A DNA stretch of 64,000 nt from Oscarella lobularis. Its lineage: Eukaryota; Porifera; Homoscleromorpha; Homosclerophorida; Oscarellidae. The notes beneath the pieces are model-generated. The model was not told the DNA's origin. It made no database searches and was given only the letters and a program-made list of their open reading frames with translations. Below are positions 63,701-64,000 of the stretch, piece by piece. The first letter of the stretch is position 1. Every line of letters starts with the position of its first letter. Location of the stretch: the NCBI RefSeq assembly GCF_947507565.1, contig NC_089194.1, positions 62,001 through 126,000 on the forward strand. The letters are read 5' to 3'. Made by a program: the position numbers and the translations under genes.

Positions 63701-64000
63701 TTTTTGCGAACGCTTGCAAGTCGCCAGTAGTTGAACTAACAGAAAACAAACCCATTCCACTGCCTCTGCTCAAGTAATAGTTCAAGACACTCTCAGCGTC
63801 GTTGTCTACAGCAGGAAGAGATGACATAAACGTTCCACAACAGACGCTTTCTGTCACGTTGAGAACCGCTAGAGATCGCCTAAAACGAGGGCGATAATGA
63901 TTGTATTGAGTGACATTGACAACAATTGTCACAGTGGCCGAGTGATAAGGCGGGGCACCGTCGGTGGTTTCAATGCGCAACACATACGAAGAACTCTCAA
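57771..64000 (-). CDS. Giant cadherin ectodomain (Fat/Dachsous-like), partial, 21 EC repeats visible
   Basis: This is one uninterrupted minus-strand frame of about 2,075 codons, open at 64000: codons for Glu-Ser-Ser-Ser-Tyr precede the GTG at 63983, so that GTG is not a start. Taking it as residue 1, I see the end of one EC repeat (1-32), nineteen full repeats of about 95-120 residues, and a partial twentieth from about 2010. Cadherin calcium linkers are DENDNPP (129-135), DVDDNLP (437-443), DVNDNVP (864-870), DANDHPP (970-976), DVNDNDP (1173-1179), DVNDNYP (1470-1476), DANDNAP (1694-1700) and DINNHAP (2003-2009). LDRE/LDYE motifs lie at 303, 401, 828, 936, 1141, 1434, 1657 and 1767. Many N-glycosylation sequons fit an extracellular adhesion protein. 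No signal peptide, EGF, laminin-G, transmembrane or cytoplasmic part is in the window, so Fat, Dachsous, CDH23-like or another large cadherin cannot be told apart. The frame ends at a TAG (57771-57773) made by the 9-bp satellite, within EC20 just after SGKVQL. That is not a natural cadherin end. Confidence 0.93.
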   Translation of the reverse strand, partial: ESSSYVLRIETTDGAPPYHSATVTIVVNVTQYNHYRPRFRRSLAVLNVTESVCCGTFMSSLPAVDNDAESVLNYYLSRGSGMGLFSVSSTTGDLQAFAKMDRELKMWYNLTLTVQDNSVDSLVSEMNIIVVVLDENDNPPAARSDYVSGIVLRCTEGDEIVAVVSASDVDEGGAGQVVYELNDSYFDIDSIHGIVTSKRDTFYGAPFYDLLVSVKDRGEPSLPSSVLIRVQTVDCLVAQPGFRPQFLGLPYVTKVVENRPYKHLFQPLVASTRSEGGYRSLHFQLTSDTDSIRFTINCTTGVLSCKTLDYEKQQNHKVGFVASIGNATSTAYLEIQVIDIYEERPQFSQSSYAVTIRKDLNDHKAFVQIRARGYMPVIYNLVWIDPKARAFYIDSLTGNVSKCGQLDYEANRQYVLYVQAEYRRAQRRYLFSVTTLTVTLVDVDDNLPMFDESPYYVTLRSRSVMLVNNTIATVYAVHADSGTNAAVEYRMLPYFHSWWLRGPINDQSLQSSLYFSINSITGELSLARAFPASFAVLDVVAENPFNRSRKVVGSLYLAVATNGTKIPSFGPLKVISIDVAEDKPLPFVIQPWRQARSVIPTPLHYSIHGRDFNRSFVVNRTTGHVALVKSVSVGRYLLLVRVLTDVFPSLSDEITYSINIFSVNRHPPAFSQSLPLRVSMDEYSPMGSFVAWVKAYDSDVERDGKVFYSIRDNDKGIFAIDSMSGRITIEKPINYDLSDVHLFTVVATDWGSHPRRSLLPVQVRVVNRYDPPPLFLSSRYHAILREDVDIGTFVVNVTAISQLSSPSDVVYSTSSHLFRVDHLTGFVSVSSQLDRESLVGNGTLLIDLFASSSGSWSMATTSVCVTLIDVNDNVPVFEQSLYLVDVIESASPGSIVLSVHANDPDEKLNGAVKYSLKLENYPCPSFFGVLSNGSVVLLSRLDREMRSHYPIVIKAEDGGSPSRANYVQVRIRVTDANDHPPVFASSFYKVNIRESVAVGTPIFAVQASDEDEPGSNGNITYEISNFDQVGRVFSIGQSSGVIRLISPLRFENVTFYSLVIKASDNGSTVMTASSTLHVRVMDDAIDGHPPRFTQDVYRVTMVETNVVGRAVVSPRVVSPYRITFHGHSMNFSINSASGLVATTTTLDYEQEKNLVFRFYAVDAFHRRTTARLIVSLLDVNDNDPEFRDEVTVWRVPSEASIGVKLWSVVARDRDSGLNGEVRYFITDDYDASMFSIDSITGQLTLQASVLNFRDARVLEIAVQARDLGSPSFTALYPAVVYIKVIRSVRPRFLRSVYHASVVAPGDVEVVRVTAWGVYPLSYSIHSGDDGRHFRINSTSGHVVVARSSGLGDSVYRLQVQVNDGFHVEYTLVFVRVSSLFRFVRSLESGIAIREDTPIGSSPVGTIFESAFVNVLFQVKPRFTDFNVTDEGNLVLAAPLDREFRDSYILTVEAAYPNFTHPIRRAATTFQVNVTDVNDNYPQFLERLPMTGYLRKNLRQGSIVYTVLAIDAEDGESWNVIQDGKDILQVGGGSYSFLNLPLSYPFVIENSGNIVLTRASDSNMLDAYNLTIQVSDSGGLKTTAFLTLFIVDDVVKKPFFEHSNYKFAVSESSPVGTPVGRVRGFAFNGDQVSDLDYFFVDGNLGGAFHVDSFFGLITVDAPLDYERLREYVLAVRLYDSACSSCDVDFVDVDVTIVVQDANDNAPTLTSSATNSLRVTVDERTKPGRLTSIAAYDADKGANGQLVFMKVTEMYDDKFSSHPTKGFLLLKKRLDYEETSMYAFDVVIRDLGRPTQYIVVKVFVDVANANDVVPRFVDDRYRFLVSDSAPKGTLVGQVWAIDKDHLSPLVFSVERGNDQNVFALDRLTGVLTLNRASQSGHYLLDVQVFDGDFHDDATVDVYVGNVNAHNPSFASPCPRRGSVPEGSALGTFVTRVTAVDPDYFHHGVVNYVMEREGGKFAVDNQTGDVYTNVSGSDLLIPPNRLPQEVIRAYDGGGRSAFCSLEVTLTDINNHAPRFSLPSYQATVKDSIDFSDVVLRVSAVDEDEGSNAEIRYEVLPKNSAFFVDPYSGKVQLSL
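57783..57791 (-). other. Candidate 5' splice site at the cadherin/satellite edge
   Basis: On the minus strand the sequence reads AAG|GTGCAA, placing a possible intron start at 57788 in phase 0 between Lys2065 and Val2066. AAG|GTG fits the donor consensus, but +4 to +6 (CAA) fit it poorly. A second candidate, GTAGTA, lies a few bases on, inside the satellite. If either is used, everything to the left would be intron. The rest of EC20 and the membrane and cytoplasmic exons would then lie beyond the satellites or outside the window. This is a suggestion, not a demonstrated site. Confidence 0.3.

Noticed and set aside
57783..63777. Shorter frames on both strands overlapping the cadherin (e.g. 57783-58466 plus, 58445-58660 minus, 60504-60782 plus)
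   Set aside because: They are shadows of the cadherin frame with no recognisable domains.
63981..63983. GTG as the start of the cadherin
   Set aside because: The frame continues upstream to the window edge with sequence that fits the end of an EC repeat (Ser-Ser-Tyr-Val-Leu-Arg-Ile), so this is an internal valine.

Overview
The window looks like nuclear DNA of an animal. The only convincing gene, on the minus strand at the right edge, encodes a giant cadherin ectodomain, a protein class known from metazoans and choanoflagellates. The other roughly 57 kb is almost entirely tandem repeats. I see no bacterial gene organisation, RNA gene, CRISPR array, or transposon coding or terminal sequence. 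The species cannot be named from what is visible.

Layout, left to right. (1) 1-3230: a minisatellite mixing 21-bp and 24-bp units, with a 9-bp-unit island at 2215-2313; a second, related island (3232-3278) closes it. (2) 3279-3549: about 6.5 copies of a 41-bp satellite. (3) 3550-4373: about 17 copies of a different 48-50-bp unit lying inside the 41-bp satellite. (4) 4374-51389: about 1,145 further 41-bp monomers, with layered higher-order duplications whose offsets are at or within a few bases of multiples of 41 (328, 738, 1763, 1804, 2584, 2619, 2952 bp and others). (5) 51392-51468: a short cluster of 13-bp palindromes. (6) 51471-51918: the only low-copy non-genic stretch, about 450 bp. (7) 51919-52841: a 20-bp, nearly T-free satellite. 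(8) 52842-57776: a 9-bp satellite with plus-strand codons ACT ACT GCA / ACT ACT ACA. (9) 57771-64000: the cadherin coding sequence, transcribed right to left, open at the window edge (5' side) and running straight into the 9-bp satellite at its 3' side.

Three observations stand out. The cadherin frame stops inside its last EC repeat, exactly where the 9-bp satellite begins, with no transmembrane segment. Either a splice donor at this edge opens a very large satellite-filled intron, or the gene was cut by satellite DNA, or the assembly is wrong here. Next, all four repeat families left of 51.47 kb are built on dyad-symmetric, hairpin-capable cores, while the two families next to the gene are strand-asymmetric. 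Finally, the 41-bp monomer is itself close to an inverted dimer of a 20-bp element.

Long open frames inside the 21/24-bp, 20-bp and 9-bp satellites follow from repeat units that lack stops, and they mostly have no ATG start; I do not treat them as genes. Repeat copy numbers and duplication offsets were read by eye from the coordinates and are approximate where so stated.
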